Positions 8,927-17,924 of a stretch of 61,896 nt of DNA are shown here, piece after piece. The number at the start of each line of letters is the position of its first letter. Position 1 is the first letter of the stretch. Made by a program: the position numbers and the translations under genes. The stretch is taken from the NCBI RefSeq assembly GCF_011049865.1, contig NZ_DRGY01000088.1:1-61896 (forward strand), written 5' to 3'. The notes under the pieces were generated by a model that made no database searches, was not told where the DNA came from, and saw only the letters and a list, made by a program, of their open reading frames with translations. The DNA comes from Marinobacter antarcticus. GTDB lineage: Bacteria; Pseudomonadota; Gammaproteobacteria; Pseudomonadales; Oleiphilaceae.

Positions 8927-9544
8927 ATGGGTATTAAGCGTTGGATGTTCAGCCTCTGTATTCTGGTTCTGGTCGGGTGTTCGGAATCGACGGAATTGGA
9001 AGGATCAAGACACGGCCCAAATGGCACCTACAGAAGTATCGGTGTTGTCGCACCGAAACACTATGATGTCTGGGTTGATAAGTTTTTCGTTGAATCCTTG
9101 TCTGAGGACATTGGCTGGCGGGCACCTATTGGTATCGTTTCCTGCTGTTGGCAAAAGCCATTTGGAGCTATGGCAGACTGGCAAACCATGCCAGAGGTGT
9201 TTCTTATTCGCTGGTTCTCATTCGCGGAGCAACAATCCTATGAGGCTTTGATACAACTGGAAAGCCCAGATGAAATTGAAGAAAAGATGAAAGAAATAGC
9301 GCCTTTTGAGAGCTATGGCGAAATAGCAGAGCGCCCGCGAGACGTATTAGTTCTCGGGCTGGCACCCGGAGGGACGGTCGTCGTGTGGATTATGAATCGG
9401 GGTGAGAACGCTATCGAAGTCGGGCGATATCAAGGGAAAAAAATTGAAACCCATCGAGAGCACTATCGCGAGATTACGGAGCGCTATAATCACGATCACG
9501 GCCAATTTTTGCAAGAAAACGGCATTGAGCTTGAAGGTTGGTAA
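8927..9544 (+). CDS. DUF2931 family lipoprotein, probable immunity protein to the adjacent effector
   Basis: A 205-residue lipoprotein. The start ATG 8927 gives MGIKRWMFSLCILVLVGC, a signal peptide with lipobox LVGC at Cys18. ATG 8915 is an alternative. DUF2931 hallmarks are present: VAPKHYDVWV, SCCW, IRWFSFAEQ, LGLAPGGTVVVW and EVGRYQ. Members of this family commonly sit beside DUF2235/Tle-type effectors; an envelope-anchored immunity protein fits a phospholipase acting in the periplasm or on membranes. The immunity role is inferred from position and topology. Its codons for residues 112-158 are repeated almost exactly about 400 bp downstream in a fossil copy. Confidence 0.82.
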   Translation: MGIKRWMFSLCILVLVGCSESTELEGSRHGPNGTYRSIGVVAPKHYDVWVDKFFVESLSEDIGWRAPIGIVSCCWQKPFGAMADWQTMPEVFLIRWFSFAEQQSYEALIQLESPDEIEEKMKEIAPFESYGEIAERPRDVLVLGLAPGGTVVVWIMNRGENAIEVGRYQGKKIETHREHYREITERYNHDHGQFLQENGIELEGW

Positions 9545-9604
9545 TCCGGGCTGTGAGTTAGTCACCACATAACCAGATGCTGGTGGTTTGCCCTTCCAGT
9601 CCAT

Positions 9605-9801
9605 AAACTTTGCCGCTCACGTCTGACATGGTCAAGACTTGCGGCTTCCGCCTGAGTCCAAAGCCCAGATAAAATTGAAGAAAAGATGAAAGAAATAGCG
9701 CCTTTTGAGAGCTATGGCGAAATAGCAGAGCGCCCGCGAGACGTATTAGTTCTCGGGCTGGCACCCGGAGGGATGGTCGTCGTGTGGATTATGAATCGAG
9801 G
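9605..9801 (+). pseudogene. Mosaic fossil of a second effector/immunity cassette
   Basis: Bases 9605-9666 align with 8734-8794 near the 3' end of the effector gene (about three quarters identical by eye). Bases 9660-9801 align with 9261-9402 in the DUF2931 gene, with only three differences in about 140 bases (all G/C to A/T). The two parts meet at AAAGCCC, a heptamer also present at both source positions (8788-8794 and 9261-9267). The fusion is out of frame: reading in the effector frame stops after about ten codons, and the DUF2931 frame has no start. It is a non-coding remnant of a duplicated cassette reduced by microhomology deletion or recombination. Confidence 0.82.
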
Positions 9802-9812
9802 CACTTGAAGCG

Positions 9813-12500
9813 TTACAGTAATCCCAGTTCCCGGGCACGAACGATCGCCTGGGTGCGGGAGCGCACTTCCAGCTTGGCGTTTATACGCCGGGCGTGGGTT
9901 TTAACGGTATGCAGCGAGATATGCAGTTTGTCGGCGATTCCCTGGTTCGACAGCCCTTTGGCGATCAGTTCGAGCACACCCTGTTCGCGCTCACTGATGG
10001 GCTCGGCCAGCATCGCAAACAACGAGTTGCCGCCTATGCCAAACAACTGGCCCAGAGCTTTTCGAAACGGGGTGTCGGGAAGCTGACCGTAAACCTTTTC
10101 CATCAGATCTTTCAGCTCGAGCCTCAATTCTGAAAATGGGCTGATGAAGTGCTCTTTTTCCGCCTCGGCTATTACCGAAACGACTATTTTCTGAGCGGCT
10201 GCAACACCTTTATCCTCGCTTACGAGTATGGCTTCTAACAATCGCATATGAATATCCACACCCCAAGGGATGGCTTCATCGTAGCGTTTGCGCGTGGTAG
10301 CAAGGGTTTCCCGGGCCTTCACGGTTTCGCCCCGAGCGAGATCCAACCGCACCTGAAGACAGTCCAACAGCCCGGGCATCATCGGAAACAATTCCGGCAC
10401 ACAGCCGGCATCACGATAGGGTTGCAGCCGCAACAGCGCCTGGGCGACACTTTCAAGCTGATTCTGAGCCAGCCAGCAACTGGCTTTTAATGCTTCGAGG
10501 ACTGGCACGTAGAGCGATTCGTCCACCTGCCAGGTGTGCATGGTTCGCTCTGCTCGACCGATCCAGACAAACGCGTCTTCCAAACGGTCCTGAGAGCGGC
10601 ACATTAGCACTCGAATAGCCATTGCCAACAACAGCCCGAGATCCCGGGTCTGCTCTGCATGGCGACCACAGGTTACCAGCAATCGGTCTGCCTCTTTTTC
10701 GCGCCCCTGATGCCAAAGCACCAGCACCAGATTCAGTTGAAGCCGTGTTTCCCCGATTCGGGCTGGTCGCGCAAGCTCTTGTATAACCGTGTCCAGGCCG
10801 GTTCGCAGCAACTGCTCTGCGTGCCTGAGTGCGCCTTTGCCCAATTCAATTCGGGCATGGGAATAAACCGCCAGCGCTTCGGAACCCGAGTCACCGGCCT
10901 CCCGGGCCAAGCGGGAGGCCGCGCGATTGGCCTCCCGGGCTTCTGAAAACCGCCCGGATGCGCACAAAGCACTGGCGCGAACCATCTGCGTGACCAATTG
11001 GCCCTGAGTTGACAGTTCGCGCCCGGAAAGCGCGCGCTCGGCCATTTTCAGCGCTGGCGCCACCTGCCCTTCCCCACGCAGGATAAACGCGCTGAGCGCC
11101 CAGATTCGTGTTTCATGCTCCTGCCGGCTTTGCGGATCCATACCGTCGATCAGCGCCCGCGCCTGGCGAAACTGACCGCCAATGGCGTGCACCCAACTGT
11201 AGACAATTCTTAACCTGGGGCTGCGTTCGAGCAACGGTGCCGGCAGGCTTTTGCGTAAACGCAGTAACGACGCCGTGTCCTGTCCCAGCAAAAGCGCCTC
11301 GGAACCCTCAGACGCGATACGGATCACTTCCTCCGCATCACCGGCCAGCAACGAGTACTTCAACGCCTCGGGAAATTGATTGCGGCTTCCGAACCATCGG
11401 CTCGCCGCCAACATTCTGTTGGTATGACCCGCCATGATGGGTGTTCTCAACCACTCCATCAACAATGGGTTTAGCCGATACCAACGTCCCCAGCCTGGCA
11501 TTATTTTTACAGGCAATCCCCGCTCGCAGGCCTCTGAAGGCAGCAAAGCGCCGTCTGGAATAAGAGATTCGCATTCCAAAAATAACTCGTCGGAGCACAA
11601 TCCAAGTTCTGACATAGCTCTCAAGGAGCGCATTTGCCCGGGCGTCAGGCCTCCTAATACGGATTCTTTTAAAAACCGTTCAACACCGGGTGTTTCTGTC
11701 ACCGCATGCCGTTCGGAGCTTTGCTGAATGTCCCGACGGTAAAGAGCCAACGGCGTAGGCCAGCCCTCCGTAAGATCGTACAAATGATCTATTGCAACGC
11801 TGGTTAACGGTTGATCACCCAGAACATCCCGAAAAAACTCAAAGGTTTCGCTTCGGCTGAACTCAAGCTTTTCTGTGCCTATGCGGGTATACCGGTTTTC
11901 CAGCTCCAGGGCGTGGGTTTCATAAGGCAACGCCCGCCTTGAAAGCATGGCGATTGAGAAGTGAGGGGGAATGGCAACAACCAACTGCTGCAACAAGGCA
12001 ACGACAGCCGGGTTGGTAATGTGGTGAAGCCCATCCAACACCAGAACGGAACGCTGCCCCGGCTCTGCCTTTTTCAAGCCCATCAGCATGATTGCAAGGG
12101 CATCCGGGAAGGAGGCGCCACCTTGCAGGCTGCTTTCCGAAGATTCGGGAATATCCAGCGCTACCGATAACAAACTGAGAAAACGGCTGGGGGCGTTATC
12201 CTGGGAGTTAAGCACCAACCATCGGACATTTTCGTCCCCAATGTCCGCTGCCCGGATACCCACCGACATCGTATGGGATTTACCGTATCCGCAGGGCGCT
12301 TCTACAAAAATAACACCGCCGGGAATCAATGCGTCGGAGATCAAGGCATTCAGATGAGGACGCGCTAAAGAGTGCGATGGCGCAACAGGCATCTGCAATC
12401 TCTGCCTGAGCAAATCTCGTACGAGTTCGCCCCGCTTGAGTCCGTTGTTTGCGGACTGAAACTCGTCATTGGCTGCAAAGCCATCATGGAATGATTTCAC
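9813..12500 (-). CDS. LuxR-family transcriptional regulator of the MalT/LAL type
   Basis: A large 895-residue ATP-binding regulator. A Walker A motif APCGYGKSHT is at residues 68-77, a Walker B-like SVLVLDGLHH near 147-156, a long helical TPR-like middle (about 330-800), and a C-terminal LuxR helix-turn-helix (ISEREQGVLELIAKGLSNQGIADKL, described by its key motif GLSNQGIA and HTVKTHARRINAKL). This is the MalT architecture, in which inducer and ATP drive oligomerisation and DNA binding. The two genes encoded upstream on the same strand (DUF1329, DUF1302) are plausible targets; comparable regulators accompany such pairs in Pseudomonas and Marinobacter. A strong terminator separates it from them. 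The inducer is unknown. Confidence 0.88.
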   Translation of the reverse strand: MKSFHDGFAANDEFQSANNGLKRGELVRDLLRQRLQMPVAPSHSLARPHLNALISDALIPGGVIFVEAPCGYGKSHTMSVGIRAADIGDENVRWLVLNSQDNAPSRFLSLLSVALDIPESSESSLQGGASFPDALAIMLMGLKKAEPGQRSVLVLDGLHHITNPAVVALLQQLVVAIPPHFSIAMLSRRALPYETHALELENRYTRIGTEKLEFSRSETFEFFRDVLGDQPLTSVAIDHLYDLTEGWPTPLALYRRDIQQSSERHAVTETPGVERFLKESVLGGLTPGQMRSLRAMSELGLCSDELFLECESLIPDGALLPSEACERGLPVKIMPGWGRWYRLNPLLMEWLRTPIMAGHTNRMLAASRWFGSRNQFPEALKYSLLAGDAEEVIRIASEGSEALLLGQDTASLLRLRKSLPAPLLERSPRLRIVYSWVHAIGGQFRQARALIDGMDPQSRQEHETRIWALSAFILRGEGQVAPALKMAERALSGRELSTQGQLVTQMVRASALCASGRFSEAREANRAASRLAREAGDSGSEALAVYSHARIELGKGALRHAEQLLRTGLDTVIQELARPARIGETRLQLNLVLVLWHQGREKEADRLLVTCGRHAEQTRDLGLLLAMAIRVLMCRSQDRLEDAFVWIGRAERTMHTWQVDESLYVPVLEALKASCWLAQNQLESVAQALLRLQPYRDAGCVPELFPMMPGLLDCLQVRLDLARGETVKARETLATTRKRYDEAIPWGVDIHMRLLEAILVSEDKGVAAAQKIVVSVIAEAEKEHFISPFSELRLELKDLMEKVYGQLPDTPFRKALGQLFGIGGNSLFAMLAEPISEREQGVLELIAKGLSNQGIADKLHISLHTVKTHARRINAKLEVRSRTQAIVRARELGLL

Positions 12501-12615
12501 ACACTGCCCCGGATACGCCTTTAGTATTACAAGAAGGTTAAACCAATAGAGGGGCTGGCTGCAAAGTTTTGACGTGAAAGGAATTTATCCCGCGGCCGTT
12601 TTTCAGCGAGAAAAC

Positions 12616-12645
12616 AAAAACGGCGAGCCGAAGCCCACCGTTTTT
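12616..12645 (-). terminator. Rho-independent terminator after the DUF1329 gene
   Basis: On the minus strand the sequence reads AAAAA, an 8-bp stem CGGTGGGC / GCTCGCCG with a TTCG tetraloop (two G-T wobble pairs), then TTTTTG. The A-run before the stem makes it potentially bidirectional. It lies 19 bases beyond the DUF1329 stop and closes that operon before the regulator gene. Confidence 0.85.
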
Positions 12646-12663
12646 GAAGATCAACACGCCCGG

Positions 12664-14025
12664 TTAACGGGTTCCAGCTCTGCGCAACGCGGCCGGAGTG
12701 AAATCTCTGGTCTGGCGCTTAACGCCAAACTCGTAGGGATCAACTTCCTCGTTAGTCAGGCCCAGCACCAGATAACGGCCAGACAACAGATCATACAGGG
12801 TTTCAACCGCATACCAGGGAACCATCTGATCGTAGAACTGCATAGCGTGGGCTTCTGCTACGCGCCAGAGCTCACCACGGCCATCGTAATGGTCGATTAT
12901 CGCAGCCTGCCAGGTGTCTTCGTCGATATAGAAATCACGGCGGGCGTAAACGTGACGCTCCCCTTCTTTCAACGTAGCACTGACGTGCCAAACGCGGTGA
13001 AGCTCGTAACGGGTCAGGTCTTGATTGATGTGGCCAGGCTTGATGATCTGATCGTAGGTCAGGTTCGGGTCAACCAGTTTGTAGGAATTGTACGGAATGT
13101 ATATTTCTTTCTTGCCGATCAGCTCCCAGTTATAACGGTCAGGGGCGCCGTTGAACATGTCAAAGTTATCGGTGGTGCGCATGCCGTCAGAAGCCGTACC
13201 CGGTCCGTCGTAAGCAACCTGAGGTGCGCGCCGAACCCGACGCTGACCTGCGTTGTATATCCAGGCGCGGCGAGGCTCAGCCACCTGATCAATCGTTTCG
13301 TGAACCAGTAGCACGTTACCTGCCAGGCGGGCCGGAGCGGTGATAGCCTGTTTGAAATAAAACAGCACGTTGGCATCTTCGCTCGGCTTGTAATCCGTGA
13401 GGTACGTTCTCCAGGTCAGTTCATCCTGAAACTTCACAATGGAATAGGCACCGCTTGCGGTAGGCGTAGCTTGCCCTACGTTACGCTGCACCGAACCACC
13501 GCGATATCGCGTGATGTGGTTCCAGATGACTTCCAGGCCATTCTGCGGGATCGGGAACGGGGTAGCGTTCTGGTAGTTGCCGAGGCCGTTACCGTCTTTG
13601 ATCAGCGTGGTCTCGGTCGCGTTCTTGACCGTCTCATCCATGATGTCTTTTGGGTAGGTCGCTGTACGACGCGTCTCATACACCGGCATCACAAAATCAG
13701 GGTACTGTTTGATCATCGCAACCTGGCCCGGAGACAGCTTGTCAGCGTACTCCGAAACGTTGCTCTGGTTAATGGTAAACTCCGGTTTTTCATCCGCGAA
13801 CGGATTTACATAAATACCGTCGTTTTTGTAATTGGCGGGGGGCTTTGTAAGTCCGCCTGTCCAGGCCGGAATGGCGCCGCCGTTACCGGCTTTTTCGGCA
13901 CCCATCGGGGTTAACGAATTGCCCAGTTTAGCCGCTTCTTCGGCAGACACCGCGCCCCAGGCCTGACCTGCAACGAGGCTCGCTGCAAGAATGCCCGTGG
14001 CCAGTAATTTCTTGTTTAGTTTCAT
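12664..14025 (-). CDS. DUF1329 domain-containing exported protein
   Basis: A 453-residue protein with a signal peptide (LLATGILAASLVAGQAWGA, cleavage near residue 25) and the DUF1329 body (GNGGAIPAWTGGL near the mature N-terminus; IPYNSYKL; RYELHRVWHVSATLKEGERH, motif given by ELHRVWHV). The family resembles LolB-like lipid-binding folds and is nearly always next to a DUF1302 outer-membrane protein. In Pseudomonas and Marinobacter such pairs occur with genes for hydrophobic compound use, and a role in moving hydrophobic molecules across the envelope is proposed but not proven. It is cotranscribed with the DUF1302 gene, 33 bp downstream of it. Confidence 0.88.
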   Translation of the reverse strand: MKLNKKLLATGILAASLVAGQAWGAVSAEEAAKLGNSLTPMGAEKAGNGGAIPAWTGGLTKPPANYKNDGIYVNPFADEKPEFTINQSNVSEYADKLSPGQVAMIKQYPDFVMPVYETRRTATYPKDIMDETVKNATETTLIKDGNGLGNYQNATPFPIPQNGLEVIWNHITRYRGGSVQRNVGQATPTASGAYSIVKFQDELTWRTYLTDYKPSEDANVLFYFKQAITAPARLAGNVLLVHETIDQVAEPRRAWIYNAGQRRVRRAPQVAYDGPGTASDGMRTTDNFDMFNGAPDRYNWELIGKKEIYIPYNSYKLVDPNLTYDQIIKPGHINQDLTRYELHRVWHVSATLKEGERHVYARRDFYIDEDTWQAAIIDHYDGRGELWRVAEAHAMQFYDQMVPWYAVETLYDLLSGRYLVLGLTNEEVDPYEFGVKRQTRDFTPAALRRAGTR

Positions 14026-14058
14026 TTACATTACCTCGTTAAATGAATTCTTGGCGAC

Positions 14059-15912
14059 TCAGAATGAGTAAGAAACGCTGGCACTTACGAAGTCCCGGTC
14101 GGTTAGCTCATTATACGGCTTGCCGCCGAAAAAGTTTGTGTATCCAATATTGCCAGTGATCCTGTTCTGATATACAGCTTGTATAGACAAACCAATAGCT
14201 TTGCTGCCTTCTTTGAAAGCGCCGCCAGGCTGAGGGCTATAACCCTGCACATCATGACTCCACGCCAGCTGTGGCGACAGGTTGATACCCGCAAAAGCAT
14301 TAAGGTAGCTCCAAACCAGACGGGAGCGATAGCCCCAGGAAAAGTCGGTTGTAAACCCATCGTTGGTACAACTGCTTGCATTGATATTGATGCCTGCCGC
14401 GCAGACATCAACCATATTGCCGCCACCAGCGTCGGTAGGAAGCGTACCAACACCAAACGTTCCTGAGCGGCCATAGCGGGCTTCATTAAGACCCGGCAAA
14501 TCATGAACGTAAGTGGCACCAAACTCGGTGATCAGAGTAAGCCGGCTTGCACCCATTACCTGGTCAAAGAACTTGATCAGTGTGAACTGAGCCTGAGAAA
14601 CACCAAACTCGTCGTTGCCCGATACTCTTGAGCCTGGCGTAAGTGCACCACCCTGCTCTGCTATGCGTTGTTTTTCCAGCTTACTGACGATGCTGCCGTC
14701 AACCGGGTTACGAAGCTGAAGGCCGCCGTAAATAAGCTCGAAAGCGTTCCACTGCAGAGGCATTTTGTCACGATACGAGTACTCGGCACCCAGAGACCAC
14801 CCACCTGGCGTAGTGGTATTAATACTGATGCCGTACAGGTTAATGTTTTCCGGATATTCAATGAAGTACGAAGGGAAAGGGCTGCTGGAGTCCTTGACGG
14901 TTCCACTCACATAAGGCAAACGGCTGTTGTACTTGATGTAATAAAAGCCGAGCTCAGAATCGTTCAACTCGGGAACATACCAGCGCATTGCTACGCCAAA
15001 CTGATCTTTTGAATCTGCTTCCACGTCGCCAAGACGAGGCGCTACAAACCCCTGAGCCAGGGCCTGGGAATCCGGCAACTGACCGGCTAACAATACAGGG
15101 CCACAGCCGTCAGCCGCGAAGTCGTTGGTAGAGAAAAATGTCCCGCAATAGTCGGGGCGAACCGATTCCCAGTCCGTCTGAACGAACGTTTCGAGCGTTA
15201 CATTCTCGGTGAGACCGGCAGACATATAGAACATCTCCACGGGCAATAACGCATCTTTTAGCTCAGAACCTGGGGCTCGGAACGCGGGCACGTCCACAGG
15301 ATTGATAATGTTGATGCCGCCTTGGATAAATGTGCTTTCACCCCAACTCAAAACCTGTTGTCCATAGCGAAGGCTGACAGGAACGTCGCCGAAGTACCAG
15401 TTCGAAAAAATGTAAGCATCAAGGATTTCGCCGCCGGAAGCATAATCTTTAGCGTTGTCGTTCAACTCACGACGCTGACCTACATAATCAACGGCCCTAC
15501 CTTCGTCTTTCAATTCGAAATCGTACCAGTAACGACCGCGCAACAAGCCTCCAACACGAGTCAGGTATTGGCTATCAACTGCATAATCGAGGAACAGCTC
15601 ACTGTTACCTTTTACGATTTTCGAGTAGGTGTCACCCTTTTTAAAGTTCAGGTTGCCATCGTCGTAGTTATTGGTTGATGCGCCCGTGGTGGTGTTGGCA
15701 AATTGCGGCCCGAGGTTACCTTGGGCAATCAGACGCCTATCGCGATCTTCAACTCGCCAACCAGCCCCGGCTGAGAGCGTGGTGTTGAACTGGGCTTCCA
15801 CATCACCGAGATAGAAAGAGTACGCAGATGCCTGACCGGACATGCCGGCCGCCACTGCGACGGCTAGCGGTAATCTTGCCCAACGCTGCCATTGATGTAT
15901 TTTTTTTGTCAT
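14059..15912 (-). CDS. DUF1302 domain-containing outer-membrane protein
   Basis: From ATG 15912 the protein has 617 residues: a signal peptide (RLPLAVAVAAGMSGQASA) and then a long barrel-like body with FYLGDVEAQFNTTLSAGAGW near the mature start (motif GDVEAQFNTTLS) and a C-terminal VSASVSYSF ending in Phe. ATG 15912 has GGAG ten bases upstream; an in-frame GTG at 15966 lacks a ribosome-binding site and would add 18 polar residues before the signal. DUF1302 proteins are about 600-residue outer-membrane channels of FadL-like appearance. With the adjacent DUF1329 protein it probably forms a hydrophobic-substrate uptake or export pair. Confidence 0.88.
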   Translation of the reverse strand: MTKKIHQWQRWARLPLAVAVAAGMSGQASAYSFYLGDVEAQFNTTLSAGAGWRVEDRDRRLIAQGNLGPQFANTTTGASTNNYDDGNLNFKKGDTYSKIVKGNSELFLDYAVDSQYLTRVGGLLRGRYWYDFELKDEGRAVDYVGQRRELNDNAKDYASGGEILDAYIFSNWYFGDVPVSLRYGQQVLSWGESTFIQGGINIINPVDVPAFRAPGSELKDALLPVEMFYMSAGLTENVTLETFVQTDWESVRPDYCGTFFSTNDFAADGCGPVLLAGQLPDSQALAQGFVAPRLGDVEADSKDQFGVAMRWYVPELNDSELGFYYIKYNSRLPYVSGTVKDSSSPFPSYFIEYPENINLYGISINTTTPGGWSLGAEYSYRDKMPLQWNAFELIYGGLQLRNPVDGSIVSKLEKQRIAEQGGALTPGSRVSGNDEFGVSQAQFTLIKFFDQVMGASRLTLITEFGATYVHDLPGLNEARYGRSGTFGVGTLPTDAGGGNMVDVCAAGININASSCTNDGFTTDFSWGYRSRLVWSYLNAFAGINLSPQLAWSHDVQGYSPQPGGAFKEGSKAIGLSIQAVYQNRITGNIGYTNFFGGKPYNELTDRDFVSASVSYSF

Positions 15913-16030
15913 TGGAAGGCTACTCCATTGTTGTTCTGAGTCGCTGCTCTGATTATTGGAATTCACGATGTATCGGAGGTTTCATGCACAGTGCTCGTGA
16001 TGTAGGCACTATAGCTAACGCTGTCCAGTG

Positions 16031-16046
16031 CTTTGATCAGTCAAAA
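16031..16046. promoter_or_regulatory. Short dyad upstream of the DUF1302 operon
   Basis: TTTGA-TCAG-TCAAA is an inverted repeat about 120 bp upstream of the DUF1302 start. On the minus strand a TATAGT at about 16009-16014 could be a -10 box without a good -35, as expected for an activator-dependent promoter. The dyad is a candidate operator for the MalT-like regulator, by position only. Confidence 0.25.
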
Positions 16047-16167
16047 GTATGATTTTGCTCTCCGAACCCGCTTACCACCCGATCGACGCCGGGTTTCCTC
16101 ACACCGCTTCACTATAGACAACAATAATGGATGCAACCACTTTGCTTTTGATGGTTTTTTGGGCCTG

Positions 16168-17301
16168 TTAAGACTTGTGCTGCGTCTCCAGATATTCCTG
16201 CGACTGCATTTCCAGAAGGCGGGATTCCGTTCGTTCAAATTCGAAGCTCAAGCGCCCGCCGGTGTACAGTTCCGTGATCGGGACGGCCGCTGAAATAATG
16301 ACTTTCACGCTGCGATCGTAAAACTCGTCAATCATATTCACAAATCGCCGGGATTGATCGTCTCTCTCGCCCCCCAAAACCGGAACGTTACTGATAATGA
16401 TCGCGTGGAACTGGCGCGCCATTTCAATGTAGTCGTTCTGGCTTCGGGGGCCGTCACAGACGTCTTTGAAATCGAACCACACCACGTCATTGGCGTGGGC
16501 CTGTGCGGGAATTTTACGACCGTTTATCTCCATCGACTTGCTGTGCTTGCCAGCTTCAACCGCCAACGTATCAAAGCTTCTGCGCAGCGACGTATCGGCT
16601 TCTTCACCCAACGGCGTATAGTAAAGGTCGGCCTGTTCCAGGCTTCTCAAGCGGTAGTCGACACCCCCGTCAACGTTCACTACGTCGGTGTATTTTTTAA
16701 CAAGGGCTATGGCGGGCAAAAACCGCGCCCGCTGCAAACCATCTTTGTAGAGGCCGTCAGGAGCAATGTTTGAGGTGCATACCAGTGTAACGCCGCGCTT
16801 GAAAAGGCCGTCCATGAGCGTTGCGAGAATCATGGCGTCGCCGATATCCGACACAAAAAACTCGTCAAAGCAGATCACTCGGGTTTCACTGGCGAACTTT
16901 TTGGCGACCAGGTTCAGTGGGTTCTTTTCGCCTTTGACGTTTTTAAGTTCTTTGTGCACTCGCTGCATGAAACGATGAAAGTGCACACGCATTTTGCGTT
17001 TAAACGGCAGCGACTCAAAAAAATTGTCCATCAAATAGGTTTTGCCGCGACCGACACCGCCCCAAAAATACAGGCCTTTGACCGGTTCTTCCCGACCTTT
17101 TTTCAGCTTGCGGCGCAATTTGGCCATCGCTTTTCCGCGTTCGCTTTCCGCCTCCACCAGTTTGTCGTAAAGTGTCTGAAGACGCCGAACAGCATCTGCC
17201 TGGGCCGGATCTGCAAGAAAGTCCGGGCGCTCGAGATCTGTTTGATAGCGCTGCCAGGGGGGTTGATTCTCAATAACTTCAGAAGGCGTAGACGCTGTCA
17301 T
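16168..17301 (-). CDS. zapE: Cell division protein ZapE (AFG1-like ATPase)
   Basis: A 377-residue P-loop ATPase. Walker A is GGVGRGKT, then MDNFFESLPF, HFHRFMQRVH, Walker B ICFDEFFVSDI, and the C-terminal TELYTGGRLSFEFERTESRLLEMQSQEY, known by its motif ERTESRL. ZapE joins late at the constricting Z ring in E. coli and destabilises FtsZ polymers in an ATP-dependent way. It is divergently arranged from zapG; the shared upstream region is 17302-17495. In many gammaproteobacteria zapE lies upstream of rplM-rpsI with zapG divergent to it; here the zapE-zapG divergence is kept. Confidence 0.93.
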   Translation of the reverse strand: MTASTPSEVIENQPPWQRYQTDLERPDFLADPAQADAVRRLQTLYDKLVEAESERGKAMAKLRRKLKKGREEPVKGLYFWGGVGRGKTYLMDNFFESLPFKRKMRVHFHRFMQRVHKELKNVKGEKNPLNLVAKKFASETRVICFDEFFVSDIGDAMILATLMDGLFKRGVTLVCTSNIAPDGLYKDGLQRARFLPAIALVKKYTDVVNVDGGVDYRLRSLEQADLYYTPLGEEADTSLRRSFDTLAVEAGKHSKSMEINGRKIPAQAHANDVVWFDFKDVCDGPRSQNDYIEMARQFHAIIISNVPVLGGERDDQSRRFVNMIDEFYDRSVKVIISAAVPITELYTGGRLSFEFERTESRLLEMQSQEYLETQHKS

Positions 17302-17442
17302 CGGAAAGTCCCTGAGGGTTGATCGTTTATTTTAGGCGGCGCATTGTCGCGTATTTACGGTTTTTTCGCCATGTTGGATGGCTGCGTTAAAATAAGACGT
17401 TTAGCGCAGCACGCAAGCATGGGCTCATGAGGCTCCGGGCGT

Positions 17443-17448
17443 TATACT
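17443..17448 (+). promoter_or_regulatory. Candidate -10 box for zapG
   Basis: TATACT lies about 48 bp before the zapG start, but no convincing -35 is found at the right spacing (TGGGCT is the nearest). Confidence 0.3.
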
Positions 17449-17495
17449 AGGCCACATGACTTGGCTCATTTTTAAGTAACAGGACGACACAGCAT

Positions 17496-17924
17496 ATGAC
17501 AAACCTGATTCTGGCAGCGATTGCCGCATTGATTGTTGGCATAGTCATCGGAGCATTCGTCGGCCGCTCAGGGCGGGGGTCTTCGCTCCGCCAGCGCCGT
17601 TCGGAACAGCAAACAGAAGAACTGCGCAACGAGTACACCCGCTATCAAGCCCAGGTGAACGAGCACTTTATGGAGTCGGCACACCTGCTGCGCCGCTTTA
17701 ATGATGCGTACCGCGATGTGAATCAGCACATGGCCCGCGGGGCCAATCGGTTGAGCAACGATGAGGAGTTGCGGGCGGAACTGGCGGAAGAAACCTCCCG
17801 CAAGCGCCTTGAAGAGGTCAGCGAAGAGGGTGCTGAGCCACCCCGGGATTACGCGCCCAAGACCTCCGGGACACTCTCTGAAGATTTCGGGCTCAATAAA
17901 GGTGACAAGACCGCTGAGGCCTGA
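17496..17924 (+). CDS. zapG: Z-ring associated protein ZapG (YhcB, DUF1043)
   Basis: A 142-residue inner-membrane protein with an N-terminal transmembrane helix (LILAAIAALIVGIVIGAFVG), followed by a charged coiled-coil (QQTEELRNEYTRYQAQVNEHF, motif YQAQVNEHF), the conserved FNDAYRDVNQHMARGA block and an acidic, disordered tail. YhcB/ZapG links cell division, elongation and envelope synthesis in E. coli. It is transcribed divergently from zapE, and its stop codon abuts the stop of the convergent Nif3-like gene with no spacer, so no terminator fits between them. Confidence 0.9.
   Translation: MTNLILAAIAALIVGIVIGAFVGRSGRGSSLRQRRSEQQTEELRNEYTRYQAQVNEHFMESAHLLRRFNDAYRDVNQHMARGANRLSNDEELRAELAEETSRKRLEEVSEEGAEPPRDYAPKTSGTLSEDFGLNKGDKTAEA

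Noticed and set aside
12574..13914. Two plus-strand open frames (245 and 147 codons) opposite the DUF1329 gene
   Set aside because: They mirror the codon structure of the strongly supported minus-strand gene and carry no domain.
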